DNA of 64,000 nt from Loxodes magnus (taxonomy: Eukaryota > Ciliophora > Karyorelictea > Loxodida > Loxodidae), in contig CAMPDV010000917.1 in the NCBI GenBank assembly GCA_946699065.1, positions 1-64,000 on the forward strand, written 5' to 3'. The notes below the pieces were generated by a model that was not told the DNA's origin, searched no databases, and worked only from the letters and a program-made list of their open reading frames with translations. Each line of letters opens with the position of its first letter. Position 1 is the stretch's first letter. This document shows positions 11,651 to 25,647 of this stretch, one piece after another. Made by a program: the position numbers and the translations under genes.

Positions 11651-14600
11651 AGGGTAACTCTTCTTAAGCAAGCTAAATTTTTATTTAAGTTTAATAAAAT
11701 TACTTAGACTTTATTTAAAAAAGTGAAAGAGAGTCTCTATCATTTAATACTGAAATATTAAACGCATTTATTATGAAATTTGAATAACTTGCTGGCATTT
11801 TTAATCATTATATAATTGAACTTTAGGAAGAGTTCTTTTCAGTATTCATTGAATCATTCTAAGCATTTATTTCTTTATTATCTTCCTGTCAGTATTCTGC
11901 ATAATATAAATGGACTTTGTCAAATTTTGCCAGGAGAAAACTTTGGATAAATTTAGATTAATAGTTGAAAAAATTATGATAGAGAAAATAGATTTTTTTT
12001 AAAGGAATCTTATTTAAAGAAATAAAATTAAATGCAGAGAGGAGGCAAACAAGTAATAAATATAGCTAAAGATATGATTCTTAATGAGGCAATAAAATTT
12101 ATTTTATAAATTAATATATCTCTACTTTTCAAGCAACTGCTATTTTAATTTCACTCTTTAGCTTCCCATTTTCTGTTTTTTCAGCAAAGTAAATTTCTTT
12201 ATTCTTTTAAAAAAATTAATAAAATTAGTTATTTTAAGCTTTTAGCAAATATATCTATTCATAATTTATCTTAATAAATTTGATATTAATGTATAAAGCA
12301 TAATATATAAGCTTTATGTATAAATCGATATATTCATTATTATAATTAAGTTGATTATCAATTATTGATATTTAAGTGAGTTATAATCCTAAGTTACTAA
12401 CATTTTTTAAACAATTTTATTAATTTAACCTTCTTTTAACTTAGCTTTTTACCTATTTTTACTCAGAGTGATTGAGTAAAAGTTAAGAGAGCATATTAAA
12501 TTATGATAAAATTACTTATGAACCATATAGATAATATTGACATTTCCTAACATCGAAAGATTAAATAAATAATCCAAGTGCGCTATCCTAAATTTGTTTT
12601 ATTAAGCTAATTTCCTAGAGGTATTTTAAAGTGTAATCATTTTCGAAATTATTAAATAGATTACTAAGATAATAGTGACTATAATCTAAGTTCTTCTTAA
12701 TTTATTTCACTTTTTATTCCTTTAAATTTGTTTCTTCATTATTACAAGGAGTATTTTAAAGCTTTTATTTGCTTTTAGTTATTTAAAAATAAAATAATTT
12801 AGAACCAATATTCTTAAAGTTTTATTTTAACTTTCAAATTAGTATGAATGATATTTGCTTATTTAAATACCCTAGAAAGCAGAAATTTCAGGATAATTAT
12901 AAATTTAGGTAAAATAGACAAACATCACAATTTTCTAATTAATTGCTTCTCGTACATATCAACCTTTAAAATTAAAAATTAATTTAAGAATGAAATAAAT
13001 AAGAAAATTTTGAAGAATAATTATTAAATGAGAATGATATTTAATTTTTGAAATGCTAGAAATAGTTATCCATATAAGATTTTATATTAAATAGAAATTA
13101 AAATTTCTAAATTATTTGTTTCTTATTTTTTAGTCATCTTCCTTTATTTATTTCTTAGTGAATTGCTAACACCAAGATGCTCTTATTGATTCCCTTTAAA
13201 AATTAATTTTATTAAATAAAAATAAGGTTCTAAGTTTATTTAAAAGAATTCGAATAGCTTTGCTTATAATTCATAATTAAGTTAAAATCAGATTAAACCC
13301 ATTATAAAATCTGAAGAAAATCCAAGAAAAAGATACTAAATGAGAAATTTTAAAATACATTAATCATAATATTTCCATAGAAAATAAAAGTATTTTTATA
13401 AAAACTACATTTTATAGTTATTTACTCTAAGAGTAAAAGAATATGAATGTACTTTACAAAATTTTATAATAATTAAAGGATATCAATATATTTTATGTAC
13501 AAATGAGATTTATTTAATTTCTACATTTAGCTATATTTATTTTAAAATTAATTTCCTAATTAAATAATAAATTTTTCAAATATTTAGAATATTTCTTAAA
13601 TATTTTAAAGAATCAGTTAATAAATCTAAGAAAATTAGGATTTAAAATAACTTTTAAGTTCTAGGTAAATTCTTATTATTTAATAACAAATTGTCTACAA
13701 CTTAATATTAAAGTAAAGCTTTGAACGAAATAAAATAAATTTAAATTAAGATTATGAGTAGCAAATATTTAGCACTTTAACCTCAGAGAGATAGTTTAAA
13801 TTTGCTTCAAACTAAAAAATTATTACCACAATAAATCTATTCTAATCTTATGTTCCTAGTAAAATTTGAATCATTATATAACTAAATCTAAAGAGAGATT
13901 TTATATATAAATTATTTAAATATATTTTTCATCTTTCTAGAATTTAAGAATAAAAACTATTAAAAAGAAAATAGATGTAAAAATGTAAAACTAAAATTAA
14001 AAAAATTGTATTCTAGCTTGAAATAAAACAAACTTAAGCTTTATATGTGGAATCAAAGAAAATTGATAAAAAAATAATATAAAAAAAATAATAATATACG
14101 AATTAAGATAGAGAATACTAGTATTTTTTATTTTGGAATAAAAATAATCGTAAGATAATAGACTTTTTATATATGATTAATTATTAATTTAGCAAAAAAT
14201 TAAAAGTGTATATAAGCGATTAATAATAGAAGGAAATAATTCATTTATTATAATTATTATGAAGAGTACTTAATTTATTTAAAAGCATCATGATAAAGCA
14301 ATTCTAAAGTTAAGTTTTATAATCAAAAAGCAAGTAAAATTTATTAAGAATTGTCTAAATTAAATTTTTTTAATTTTAAGGCTATTAAAATTTTGGATTT
14401 TATCAAGTCTTTCTAAATAATTATATCTTTAACCCTTTATTTTTATTTAATTTTAAAATAAGAGTGTATACATTTAAATAATTTATTTACATCTTTAGTT
14501 GGTGATTCTTTATTTTAAGTCTATTTTATTTGCAATGCTTTTTATTTTTAGTAGAGAAATGAGTTTATATGCTTAAAGGTATTTAATAATTTATGAGCAT

Positions 14601-16786
14601 CAATTATTTAATTTAGATATTTTTCTTAATAATTAATTGAATTTTAAAACTATATTATAACTTTCCTAGTTAATAAATTTAAGTGTATAAGCAACTTTAA
14701 TTTAGCTTTTTTCCTTCAAATTAGTTATTTTAAATCATTATGTTCATATTATTTAATTAAAAAATAACTTGAAATCTTTTTACTTTCCTTAAGAGCAGAA
14801 GATAAAATTTTATAAGCACGGAAAATATAGACGAAATTGTTCTAAATAAGTAAAAGTTAGCTACCAGTTCCTCAAGCATCGATTAAATGGATAGAAAAAT
14901 ACCACATTTTAAAAGAAACAACAAATATCTATAACTTAAAATTTGAAAATCTTATCATTAAATTAAATTATTTTTATGTTCCTAGCTAATTTAATTTAGG
15001 ATTTTAAAAGAGCTATTGCAATAATTTTTTCCAAACTGAAAGTTAAAAAATTCGAATAATACTAAAATTTATTTTTTAAATAAAGTTCCAGCACCGCCTC
15101 GTAATTGTTAACCAGAAAAAAAATTAAGTTTCTGATAATTATTTTAAATTGAAATCTGAGAAGAAAAATTTTAAAATTTCCATATTAATATGCGATTTTT
15201 AGAGTCATAGTACGCTGAACTTTAAGATGTTTGATTACACCTAAAATAAGAAAATATCTTAAATAAGAAAAATAGAAAAATCTTTAATCAAAGAAATGTA
15301 TTTTAGTTATTAATGATGAATTAAAAATAAGAAAAAACATAAAAAATTTAATAAAAGCACCAAATTTTATTTTAAAACAAAAAACTCAATTAAAATTAAT
15401 TAAAAGCTATACTAAAGAATATATAAAGTAATTTAATGAAGAATATATTAAAATCATTTAATTCTAAAAAATAAATGTTTAGAAAAGAGATTTTTAACTG
15501 AAATGTTTTATAAGCCTCGAGAAAAAGATCAAGCACTACCATGAAATATTAATCATAATTATTTATTATTTTTGGCTCGCAAAATAAAAAAAATTCATAC
15601 TCTAGTAAAATATTTCAAAGCATGCTAATAAATGTTGATAAATTTATATTTAAGTCAGAATTTATTTAATATTTTATTTATAATGATGTTTTAAATTTTT
15701 AATAAGAGATATATACTTAATAAATTTATGGTTTAGTTCTTATAAATGTAAATTATAAAATTAAGATAGATTTTTTAATCTATTATAGTTATCTATTTGA
15801 AACAACCAATTAATTAGATAGAGTTCTATAAAAATTTTAAAAATATTAAATGATTTTTAATAGTAATGTCTTTAAAAATTAAAAATTAATTTTATTTAAA
15901 ATAAAATTATAGTAGAAAAATATGAAGAGAAGAAGGTGAAATTTTGATTCTAAAAATGATTATCTCCAATATTAATTTATAAATTTGCGTTAAGGTAGAT
16001 AATTCAGTGCTATTAATTATTATGTAACTTAATGCAAAAGGATATTAAAATTTTAATTTATAATAATTGCTAAAGATATTATATATTTCATTCACAATAT
16101 AGTAAAATAGTTAAAAATTAAGTTAATTTAACATTTTTTAAATTTTCTTTAATTTGGAATTAAAATAAGATCAAAAAGTTATTTAAATTTAAGCCTTAAA
16201 GCTGAAAATCAATTTATATTAAGGCATATATTCTAAAAATAAGTATCGAAAATGAGTAATCTATCAAACATTTATAATTAAATTTGACTTATAAGTATTA
16301 CATAATTTATAAAACTAAACTTATTGAAATTCAGAATACATTCATAATTATCATTATTTCCAACATTATTCTAATTTTAAATAAAAATCATTCAATAAAC
16401 TAAGGCTTTCTAATAGATTTGTGCATAAATTAAATTTAGTCAATAAATTCTTAAAATTATTAAAAATTTAGACTTTAAATTGATTTGTTAAATCTTAATC
16501 AAATATTTCTAAATAAAAAGATGATGAAAATCTTGATATTAAATAACTAAATTAATTTAAGAACTAAACAATTCTAATAAAAGCAACGAATTTTATATAA
16601 ACAGTTTAAGTTTCTATTCAAGTATATCTCTTTCATAAATTTTTAATTAAATTTAGATACTTTGTTTAAATAATAAGTAGGTTAGAATAATCTTTATGTT
16701 TAAGAATTAAAAGCTTAATATAAAAAATTAGGTCTTTAAATTAAATAGAGTAATAAAATATCTTCTCATTAAAAAAAAACTTTGAT
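11651..16786. other. 5.1 kb AT-rich tract, no gene recognised
   Basis: About 85% A+T with no G/C-rich islands and no recognised motif, repeat or RNA gene. I cannot exclude highly eroded elements or genes lost to view because the code has no unconditional stop. Confidence 0.5.
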
Positions 16787-16818
16787 TAAACTGCGCGTAG
16801 CACCTTAATGGAGCGCAG
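16787..16818 (-). repeat. LINE 3'-tail hairpin motif, copy 2
   Basis: Minus-strand reading GTGCTGCGCTCCATTAAGG then TGCTACGCGCAG, followed by an A/T-rich tail. Same layout as the 8872 motif: a G/C stem enclosing a short AT loop. Confidence 0.65.
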
Positions 16819-16897
16819 CACTATGTAATAATTATAATAGTGTGATTATATATATCTTATTATTTTAAATTTAGTTAAATAAATAATAAACAAATGA

Positions 16898-16934
16898 GAT
16901 TATGGTGCGCGTAACACCTCAATGGTGCGCAGTT
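16898..16934 (-). repeat. LINE 3'-tail hairpin motif, copy 3
   Basis: Minus-strand reading GAACTGCGCACCATTGAGG then TGTTACGCGC, with TAATCTCATTTGTTTATT following as in the other copies. Here CACC...GGTG pair perfectly around ATTGA. It lies only about 85 bp downstream (minus sense) of family B copy 2, so a family B element may end with this same tail. Confidence 0.7.
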
Positions 16935-17019
16935 CTTTAATAAAGATTTTTAAAGTTAAAAAAATTCCTTGCGGAAGTCTTCCACAGTGCTAGCATTCTC
17001 TTGTGAATTTTTTCTTTAT

Positions 17020-17205
17020 AGGGCTGCGATCGGCATGCTATCCTTAGTATCTGGCATCTTTCATCATTAATTCTACTTGATGCCTCTTCGATTTTGTCTT
17101 GTCTTCTCTTCTCTTGGCTGGTTCTTTACCTATGGGGTACTTCCTGGTACCAGAGTTTAAGTCAGTTTCAGTTGGAGGATTGCTCCTCCCTATTTATTTA
17201 TATAT
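17020..17205 (-). repeat. dispersed repeat family B, copy 2
   Basis: Minus-strand sense runs from GGAGGAGCAATCCTCCAACT through GGTACCAGGAAGTACC and GAGGCATCAAGTAGAATTAA to GATGCCAGATACTAAGG. One frame preserves EASSRINDERCQILR. The G+C is far above the flanks. An inverted GGAGGA...TCCTCC repeat marks the 5' side. Confidence 0.8.
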
Positions 17206-20200
17206 AATATTTCTGACACGAATCTTTTAACAAGAAATTAATAAAAAAATTCATAAAATTAAATCGAAGGAAAATTAAAATTTTGGAGAATCTCACGTAA
17301 AGTAATTTCCTCAAATCCATTAATGGTATCTTTATTTCTTAATATCAGATAAAAATAGTATTTAGCAACTATTTAAAGATAGAAGTAGAAAGTACGTTTG
17401 CTTTCCAAGGAATTTATATTTTTAAAAATGTAGGAATATCCTTAAAGTAAAAAATAATTTAAATTTAGAATAAAATGATCTAAAAATAATTTATTTAAGA
17501 TGAAATTCTTATAAATATTCTATTAAATTAAAATTATAGCTAAAAATAATCGATTTAATTTATTGAAGAATACTTTCAAATTTCGTGAAAACAAACTATG
17601 ATTAAGTATAATGCTTTATGAGAAAAAATTAATTTAAATTAATAAATTAATTTATTTAAAAATAATTGAACTATATTTATATTACTTAATATATAAATAA
17701 AGCAAAAGATAGAAAAATAAATCTATGAAAGAAAAAGATATATAACTTATAAATTGATTACTAAATAAAATTTAAAAATTGATAATAAAACATATAAAAT
17801 AATTATTTTAGACAAAGCAATTTTAAATGAATATATAAAGAAAAATAATATACCTCAATAGTTTATTTAATAAAATTTTATTAAGAATTAATTTTAAATG
17901 ATTGAAATTTAACAATTTAATATTAGCTATTTTCTTTTTTAATATTAAAGCAAATTTTATTTTATTTTTCATATATTATTTATTAAAAAAGAAAGCCAAT
18001 TATAGTAGTTATTTTAGTTGGAATTGTCAGAAATTTATTTAGTAGTCAATGTAAGAACAATCTAGATGATTTCAGAAGCTCTTAGATAATAAATTTACAG
18101 GTAAGTTTATTAGAAAAATTCCATAAGAGATAATAGAAATATATTTAAGATTAAATTATTGTTTTATACATTTTTAAATAAGAAAAGTTAGAACTATAAT
18201 AAAATATTTTTATAATTAATAAATTATTATATTTTTTATTTAAAAATGAGATAATATAAATTCTAAATCTAATTATATTTCTAAAATTACTAATTTTCTA
18301 AAATTATATTTTTTAAGATTTCGAATTATTCTAAACATACAAAATATATTAAAAACAGATAGGAAATTTAATTATGGATAGCTATTAATTATAAGGAAAC
18401 TTTATTTTTTCCATTATTTTTTGATAAAATTAAAATATAAGCTTTCTACAGAAGCATTAAGCAAAAAAAATTTAGCAATTCTTTTATAAAATAAATTAGA
18501 TTTTAGTTTATAGGACATAAAGATTTATTTCTAAAGCTTTTTTTCATAGATATTTTAAAACTTAGTTTAAATAAGTTTTATTAATTAATTCTAAGCTTTA
18601 CTTATGTCAACTTTTCAAAATCTTTTAAATCATCGAACTTAAACTTTTAATGATTAAATACTCAAATTTAATACTATTTGCTAGATTTGAATCATAGAGA
18701 GAAATATTTCATATCTTTAAACTTAAAAATATATTATAATAAATCTAATTCTGATTTAAGGACTTAGCATTAAATAATTATTATATAGCTAAGAGTAAGA
18801 ATAGATTTGTCTGCTTATGCTAAAATTTTAATTTTTGTTGTTTTCTCTTAAAATTTAAGAATAAGAAAATATTTAAAAAAAGTAAAAAAACAAATCTAAA
18901 TAAGAAATAAAGATTAATAAAATGTTTCTATGTTTTAGCTTTAAATAAAGTAAGCCTAATGTTTATGTATAGAGTTAAGATTAATTGAAAGAAAATTATT
19001 ATTAAAGAAATATAATTTTATTCTAATAAAGTTAGATCTTATTAGTCTTTTAACTTTGAAATAAAAATAATTTAAGATTTAGAGTTTCTGAAGTTAGGAA
19101 TTTTATTAATTTAATAAAATTATAAATGCAAAATAAAAAGAATGAGATTAGTAATGAAGGAAAATTAACCATATCATATAGTTGTTTTAAAGAATAAAGA
19201 TATTAATTAAAAATATTAAGAAGAAACAGTCCTATAGTTAATTATATGTATTAGAAAGATATAACCAACTATATTATAAAATTTTTTAATCTCTTTTTTA
19301 GATTTTTAAGTTATAGCAATTAATATAATTAGCAGTTATTTTAAAATAATGATGTGTTTAACTCTTGATTAAGACTCTATTTAATATACAAGCTTATTAG
19401 ATTAAATTATTTCTAAAATCTATTAAATATTAATGCTTTTGGTACTTTTAGTAATTAATCTTTAGCAATAAATAATTTTATTTAAATTTAGGTTAATTAT
19501 CTATTTACTAAGAAAACTACATTATAAATTTCCTATTTAATTATTTAAGTCTGCAAGTAATTTATCTTTAATATCTATACTTATATTAGTTCTTTTTGGA
19601 TGCTAAGTTCATATTAATTAGCTTCAATGATATGCAGAAATAACTCTACTTATTTAAAGAATAATAGATAAATTAAGTTTTGCGTAGAAGAAATTAAAGC
19701 AAAAAAATTACTAGATTTAAAGAAAAGTAGATGACAGATATTCAAGAAGGAAAAGCTCTTAAATAAAAAATTGATTCTAAAATGAGGATGCTTAATTTTA
19801 ATCGTATTAGCAACTAACTATATAATAAAGATTTTAGATTTCTCATTAAAAATCTTGAATAATTTTATTTACCTAGATTGGCTAAAGAAATTTCAAAGGG
19901 GACAGTACAAAAATTTTATGTAATTACATAACTCAAAGAATTGAATAGAAACTTATTTCTAAGAACATGAGAATTAACACTACCATTTGTTAGCTAAAAA
20001 TAAAAGCCAAGCATAAGAAAAATATTTTGAATTTAAAATTTGGTATAAATAAGAAAAAAAGTCATAATAAATGTTCTTTAATTTGATTTTCAAGCTCAAA
20101 GATTGCTGGGTTTATTGATGAGAGACTGCAAGTAAGTAAATCTTAAATTAAAACGAGAAAAGAACGATGTTTGCATAAAGAATCAAATATCTCTTAAGAA

Positions 20201-21239
20201 ATTATATACTTTAAAAGAATAAAAAATTAAATTGTTATAAAATCTGAAATAATCAAACATTTTCATTTTACTAGGAAAAAAATAGAAAAAATAGAAAAAA
20301 ATTATAAAGAAAGTGAAAAAAATTAACTGGAAAATTATGCGTAAAATTACATCTACAACCTCTGAAGTAAAGCCTAAAAATAGATAAAGTCAGTATTGTA
20401 TTAAGAGTTCTTAATTTACTACAACTTAATAAATATGTTGTGATTTTCTAGTTAAGAGTTTCTGAAAGCATTACATAAATTAATAGAAACAAAAATAAAA
20501 TTATTTAAGATTAATTTCACAAGAGAGAAAATTTAACTACCTTTGGATTACGCAATAAAATTAAAATCTTTAATCTATCAAATATGGTTAAAATAAAATA
20601 ATAGGATGGAAAATATTATATAGTATAAAAGTGCAATAAATTTTATACTAAATTGAAAGAAAATATTAAATAAATTACAAAGTACAAGTAAAGGATATAA
20701 AGATCGAAAACATAAAACTAAGATAGTAAAAATTCTTTCGCTATTCATAGAAGTATCTCTGCAAAAGATTTAAAAGTTTCTAGCGAAAAATTTTAAATGT
20801 AAAAAAAGTAATAAGATACAATTAATATTTAAGGAAAAATACTGAAAGAATGTAAAGAAATAGCAAGAAAATTATAGATAATATACTAAAATAATCTTAG
20901 GGAAAAAAGACTAAACTGAAGATAAAAGCAGATATTATAAAAGAATAATACAAAGATTAATAACAATTTTTTAAATCATTAAATTTTATTAAACAACTGG
21001 ATAACTCTAGAGGTAGGTGGGAAAGAGGTCGAAATATCTCTGAAGATATCAATTTTTAATTTAACTTTTATATATATAAACTCCTATTTTTTAATGTTAT
21101 TGAAATATTTTTTTAATTAATTTTCAAAAATATTATAAATAGACAAATTTAAAGATAGGAAAAAATATAATTCTAATTTTCGATTATTTTGCTTGAAAAT
21201 AAAATGTTATTTATAATAATAATAGCAATTAATATTTCC
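17206..21239. other. 4 kb AT-rich tract, no gene recognised
   Basis: Uniformly AT-rich with no recognised motif or repeat. Nothing can be called. Confidence 0.5.
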
Positions 21240-22010
21240 CTTTATTAGGAGATTCCAACTCCATCTGGATAGCAGTAGTTCATGTACCTTGCTGTTTAAT
21301 ATTAAGTTCTTGATATATATTTTCGAAACAGGGTGCTCTAATTTCTTCAGGTTTTCCTTCAAAATCCTTCTTGCTTCACTGCATCCTACTTTCTTACGAT
21401 TGATTTTTTTCTCTAGTGTAATGTTCCAGCTTGCATGCAGAACATTCAGTTCATTTATTTAAGTTTTTTCTTTTACAGAAATCATGCTTTTTTTCTTTCT
21501 TGTTCTTTTTTCAGTAGTATTTGTTTCAATAAATTCTTTATCTCTGTTTAAATTTTTTGTAATTGTTGTAAAGGTGATAGTGACTTCTTCAGCAATAGAA
21601 TTTTACTTAGTTGGTTTAGTTACTTTTTATTGATGGCTAAGAATTATTTTTGCTCAGCAGCTAAATTTCGTTCTTACTGTCTTATATTAAAGAGTTTTAA
21701 GTTTTCCAGATTTTAATCTTGCTCTTCTAATTAGGTATTTACTCTAGTCGTATTAGATGGTTCAAAATTTATCCATTTATCTTCCTTAGGTCATCAGCCT
21801 CTATCCATTTTATTCAAATTATTACTCCAGTATCAGAATGAGTTTTTTATTCAAAATCTTGAGCATACAATTTCCTAAAGATTGACAATAATCAACATAT
21901 TTTGAGCAATTTTCACTCACTCCCTCCAAAGTTCAATTCTCGTACTTCCTGTGCCTGTCTATTCCCTATTGCTTCATTGACTTCTCAGCCGAATTTCAAG
22001 GGTAATTTCT
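21240..22010 (-). pseudogene. unknown coding relic
   Basis: A higher-G+C block whose minus strand reads as natural protein in segments that change frame. In order these include IGNRQAQEVRELNFGGSE, FEQKTHSDTGVIIWIKWIEA, KEDKWINFEPSNTTRVNTQL, NIRQQERNLAAEQKQFL and, nearest 21240, NELNVLHASWNITLEKKINR and KIYIKNLILNSKVHELLLS. Gln codons TAA/TAG are frequent. I do not recognise the family. Shifts between segments are not all explained by GT...AG introns, so it is probably broken. Position among repeats suggests a transposon relic, but this is a guess. Confidence 0.5.
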
Positions 22011-23689
22011 TTTTTCCTTTTCAAAATTTATAAATTATTGTAGTTGATTTTTTAAGACATCGTGTGATTAAAAATTAACACTTCTTGCTTTCTCTAATAC
22101 TTTTAGATAATTATAAAAAGGCATTTCTTGAAGTTTACTATCATTTTTTTCAGAAAGTAAGTCATCAAAAAAATATTTAAAAAATAATAATAATATTACT
22201 AAGAAATTTATTAAATAAACTATTATTCATTTGTTAATAAGCATTATATTTGTTTTGCTTGCTTTAAAAATTTATAAAATAAATTTGGAAGCAAGTTTAA
22301 CTTAATATTTTTAAATATTTTGATTATAGTACACTATTTAATTAACTTAATACTATTTTAAATAAATATTTTAAATCTAAAGAGATTAAATTTAAATAAT
22401 TTTCAACTATATGCTTTTAACAGTTATTTATAATATATTTATAAGCGTTTAATCAATTATTGAAATGCATATTATTTCAATATTTTTAAATTTTCTTATA
22501 TTTGCACTTTTGTAATTTAAATTTTTTATTTATAATTTATTTTTCGCTAAAATAAGGTTTAAAGTAGTAGAAATAAAATTACAATTATAAATATTTCAGC
22601 GTGAAAAATAAAAGAAAAGCGTTTTTAATTATTTAGTTTTAATATTTAATAATGTTGACATCCATTAATTTGACTCTAGTTTACTTGATTTCTTTATTCA
22701 TTGACTAGCCACCTAATATTTTTATCATTATATTAAACTCTTTTAGATCAAAACAACATTTTTATTTTTCTTGTAATTATCTTAGTAAATTTTTAATTTC
22801 AATATAATTATTGGAAGTCAAAAGAATTTATTGACTAAAAATATTTTATTTTAAATAAGTTCAGAATTAAATTTTTTTTTAATTTATAAATGTATATTTA
22901 ATCCTCAATTAATTTAGATTTAAAATATAAAATGTATAAGCAAAATTTCTCTGTATATATTCTCAGATAAATAAATACATTTTTATTCCAATTTTTCTTA
23001 TTGTTATATCTTTTATGAAACTGCGATTTGTTTGTATTCAAATAAAAGTGCTTAATGTTTTAACACATTCTAGTAACTTAGAAAATACTGATTTTTATGT
23101 ATCTTCACTAATATATCTTGCTTTATTTATTATAAATCTTTAAAAAAAGCAATAATGAGGTAATTTTAATGTAATTTTTTTCCTAATTATGGCTTAAATT
23201 TTTTTTTAATTGAAAATATAAAAATTAAATTTTTCAAATTGGTAGTATAATAAAAAAATAAAAAAAGAGTATTCAACAATTTTTTTAAATAAGAAAAGAA
23301 AAAGTTAAAAAACATTATAATAAACTTAAATATACAAATTTCTAGGAATTTAAATTTAATAAACTTTTATGATAAAAATTAAAAAAAATGTAAACGTTTA
23401 TGAATTTAATTTAGTCATTAGTTAATCATATTGTAAGAATAAAATTATAAATTAATTTATTGACTTAAAATATAAGATAAGAATAAATAATATAATAATC
23501 TAATTACATTTTTTCTTTAGAACTAAAAGTTATAATCTTTTAAATAATAATAATTATGATAAAATAATATTTTAAATATTTTGAGTTTGATTTTAATAAA
23601 ATATTTTATTTTATTTTAATAATTTTAAATTTTAAAATTAAATTAAAAAATAAGAGAAATTCTATTATAGCTAAAATAATTTGCTCTTT
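22011..23689. other. AT-rich tract, nothing recognised
   Basis: No motif, repeat or island of higher G+C was seen between the two minus-strand coding relics. Confidence 0.45.
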
Positions 23690-24330
23690 TTAGATACTTT
23701 TATCGCTCTCAAATCTTCCCAAAAGTATGAAACCAAATGGATTAATAGAAATGTTCTAAAGGGGTTTTTAATAAGTTCTGAATCTCAAAAATCTAAAATT
23801 TCTTAGAACTTTTCTCTGTAGGTTTCTTCTTGATTTTTTTTGTATATTCTTGCCCTTTTGCTTCACAGTGATTCAGACTTTTTCCTTGCTTAATATAAAA
23901 TACATGACCTTCCCGTATAATTACTAGAAAAATTTAATTATTTTAAATTTTTAAGAATTTTCCTTAAAATTATGATCAGGTACAACTCTTTTCTTTTTCT
24001 TCTAAAGCTCCCTTTTAACTATTTAGATTTTATTAAACACTTCATTTGCTTTAGTACGTTACTTAGATTTTTTTTATGAATATTCTACATAATTACATTT
24101 TTATGATAATTTTTATTTGCTAAATCTAGCAGAATAGTCATTTAAATTTTAAAGAAAACTTAATTTTACTTAATTTGATTGTTTAAACTGTCATAAGCGT
24201 TCTAAATATCCTCCTAAAATTATAGGTTTTTGTTTATTGTTTTTTAATATCTTCCTTTAAGTTAAGCTCAGCTTAACAAATTGTTTTAGTTATTTTTTCT
24301 GCTTTTTCATAATCTTTTGTTTATAAATTT
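23690..24330 (-). pseudogene. unknown coding relic
   Basis: Minus-strand segments with natural protein composition: KAEKITKTICQAELNLKED, TILLDLANKNYHKNVIMQN, LSNVLKQMKCLIKSKQLKG, VIIREGHVFYIKQGKSLNHC and KSSKKFQIFEIQNLLKTPLE, ending near HTFGKI-TGA. Frame changes occur between them. It is in the same orientation as the 21.2 kb relic and could be part of one larger decayed element. The family is not recognised. Confidence 0.45.
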
Positions 24331-25647
24331 TAGAATTTATTTTTAATAAGAGAAATAAAATGAAGCAAATTACAGTATAATATATGTATAAAATAAACAT
24401 AATCTAACTAACATTTTTTCACATTTTTTCTAATAACTCAGAAGGATTTTCTCATAAGTATCAAAGATAAATTGTAAATATTAACTAATTAGCTAATTAT
24501 AAATAACAATCAATAATTAAAAATACATTGAAAATATCAAAATTTTTTTTTAATATATGAATTGAAAATTAGGAAATTGTATAAAATATATTTAATTAAA
24601 ATTTTTAAAATTAAGGAAAATTTGAACGAAGAATGTTTGCTCATTTTAAAACGGGATAAAGAACTAAATTATCTCATATCTAGATGATTAAATTTACAAA
24701 GTTAATAAAAAAATAAATAATAAGTTAATATATTTTTCCAAAAACAGAAACAAAAATAAAAATAATTTTATACTTTTTAAGTCAAACTTTATTATTTTTT
24801 AATTTTAATGCAATATATAAATATTTTATACTACTTAAAACAAATTTTTTAGATAGTTTTATTTAGAACTAGTAATTTTTTCTAATAATAAAGCAAAAAA
24901 ATTTATTTTTTATTTAAATAAGTGGATTAAAAATTTATTCTTTAAAAACAATAAAATCAAAGATGATAAAAATTTCGATATAGAAAACTGTATGCAATGA
25001 TTTAAATTAATTCTTAATTAATTAATTTAAAAAATTTATTCTCTTTATTATTTTTATTATTTTTAAAATTAATTTAATAGCTTTTTATAATTTTTTATAA
25101 CTAATTTTTTAAATATTTTTGAAAGTTTTTTGCTAAACTTTTTATTTTTATTTCGTTTTGGTTAAGAGAATTTATTATTAAAAATAAAAAATTTAAATCC
25201 TCCATCTTTTTATTTACGATTTTATCTTAACAAATAAATGCAAAACAAGGTTTAAATAATTAGGAAAAAGAATGCTTTTAACTGTATTAAAATAAAATAT
25301 TAAAAAGAATATTTAAGGAAATTAAAAATTAATGTTTTAATATTTAAATTAGGTTTTTATAAAGAATTTAAAGGAAAAACAAAAAATTTTAAACTTATAA
25401 AAATTTATTTTTTTATTTATTTTTCTTTTATAAATAAAAAAAAATGATGTTTTTGAGTTTACTTATTAATAAAAAAACATTAAGCACTAAAAAAAATGAT
25501 TTAAAAAAATTTGAAAATCCTTCAAAATATGCAAAAATTTTAAATTTAATTTGATTCAAATAATATGAAAAAACCTCAAAGTAGTAAAATTTCATATAAA
25601 ATTATAATAAAAATATATAAATAAAGTTACATTTAAAAAATAAAAAA
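24331..25647. other. AT-rich tract, nothing recognised
   Basis: Very AT-rich; it contains the upstream region of the gene starting at 25648. No promoter element can be named. Confidence 0.45.
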